Below, in pieces: positions 11,038-11,073 of a stretch of 11,073 bases of DNA. Each line of letters starts with the position of its first letter. Within the stretch, counting starts at the first letter, position 1. The stretch comes from JBASEY01 sp049652745 (GTDB lineage Bacteria > CSSED10-310). Position numbers and translations under genes: made by a program. Location: NCBI GenBank assembly GCA_049652745.1, contig JBASEY010000040.1, positions 1 through 11,073 of the forward strand. Direction: 5' to 3'. The notes under the pieces were generated by a model. That model was not told where the DNA came from. It ran no database searches and saw nothing but the letters and a program-made list of their open reading frames with translations.

Positions 11038-11073
11038 GAGCTTTCTAGTCAAACAGAAATCAGGAAAAAATAT

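Overview
The window looks like chromosomal DNA from an anaerobic, Gram-negative-type bacterium. The evidence is a three-gene, iron-sulfur-rich flavin/NAD(P) redox operon, secreted and membrane proteins with ordinary signal peptides, Shine-Dalgarno sites on most genes, and intergenic DNA crowded with short dispersed repeats. I recall this type of intergenic repeat mostly from Desulfobacterota and neighbouring phyla, but no marker gene is present, so the phylum is a weak guess. I see no tRNA, rRNA, CRISPR array or transposase gene.

Layout. (1) 1-622, minus strand: the N-terminal part of a secreted Asp-box (BNR) beta-propeller protein that runs off the left edge. (2) 623-2207: a repeat-rich stretch holding one KilA-N domain gene that has lost its normal N-terminus and whose open frame now begins inside a dispersed repeat. 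(3) 6275-2208, minus strand: a tight three-gene operon. Its order is a signal-peptide/single-TM protein with a DUF2207-like ectodomain and a C-terminal tail of nine Ala-Cys-His-x units; a radical SAM/SPASM enzyme with an N-terminal PqqD-like recognition domain; and a four-TM protein of unknown family. The genes overlap by 1 and 41 bases, and each has a strong ribosome site 5 nt before its start. (4) 6276-6533: a divergent regulatory region with a hairpin and direct repeats. (5) 6534-10792, plus strand: NuoE-like, NuoF/HydB-like and [2Fe-2S]-GltD/NfnB-like subunits with overlapping or abutting ends. (6) 10793-11073: repeats, then a very good promoter whose -10 lies inside a near-perfect palindrome, aimed at a gene just beyond the right edge.

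How the genes work together. In the minus-strand operon the Cys/His-repeat tail is predicted to be cytoplasmic, downstream of the TM segment. It is encoded directly before a maturase with a peptide-binding domain, which is the arrangement expected when a radical SAM enzyme modifies the tail of a partner protein (RiPP-like chemistry). This is the most interesting system here. The plus-strand operon has the subunit set expected of an NADH- and NADPH-linked, ferredoxin-coupled flavoenzyme. It resembles the Sporomusa-type Nfn (Stn) electron-bifurcating transhydrogenase as I remember it. No hydrogenase or formate dehydrogenase catalytic subunit is in the window.
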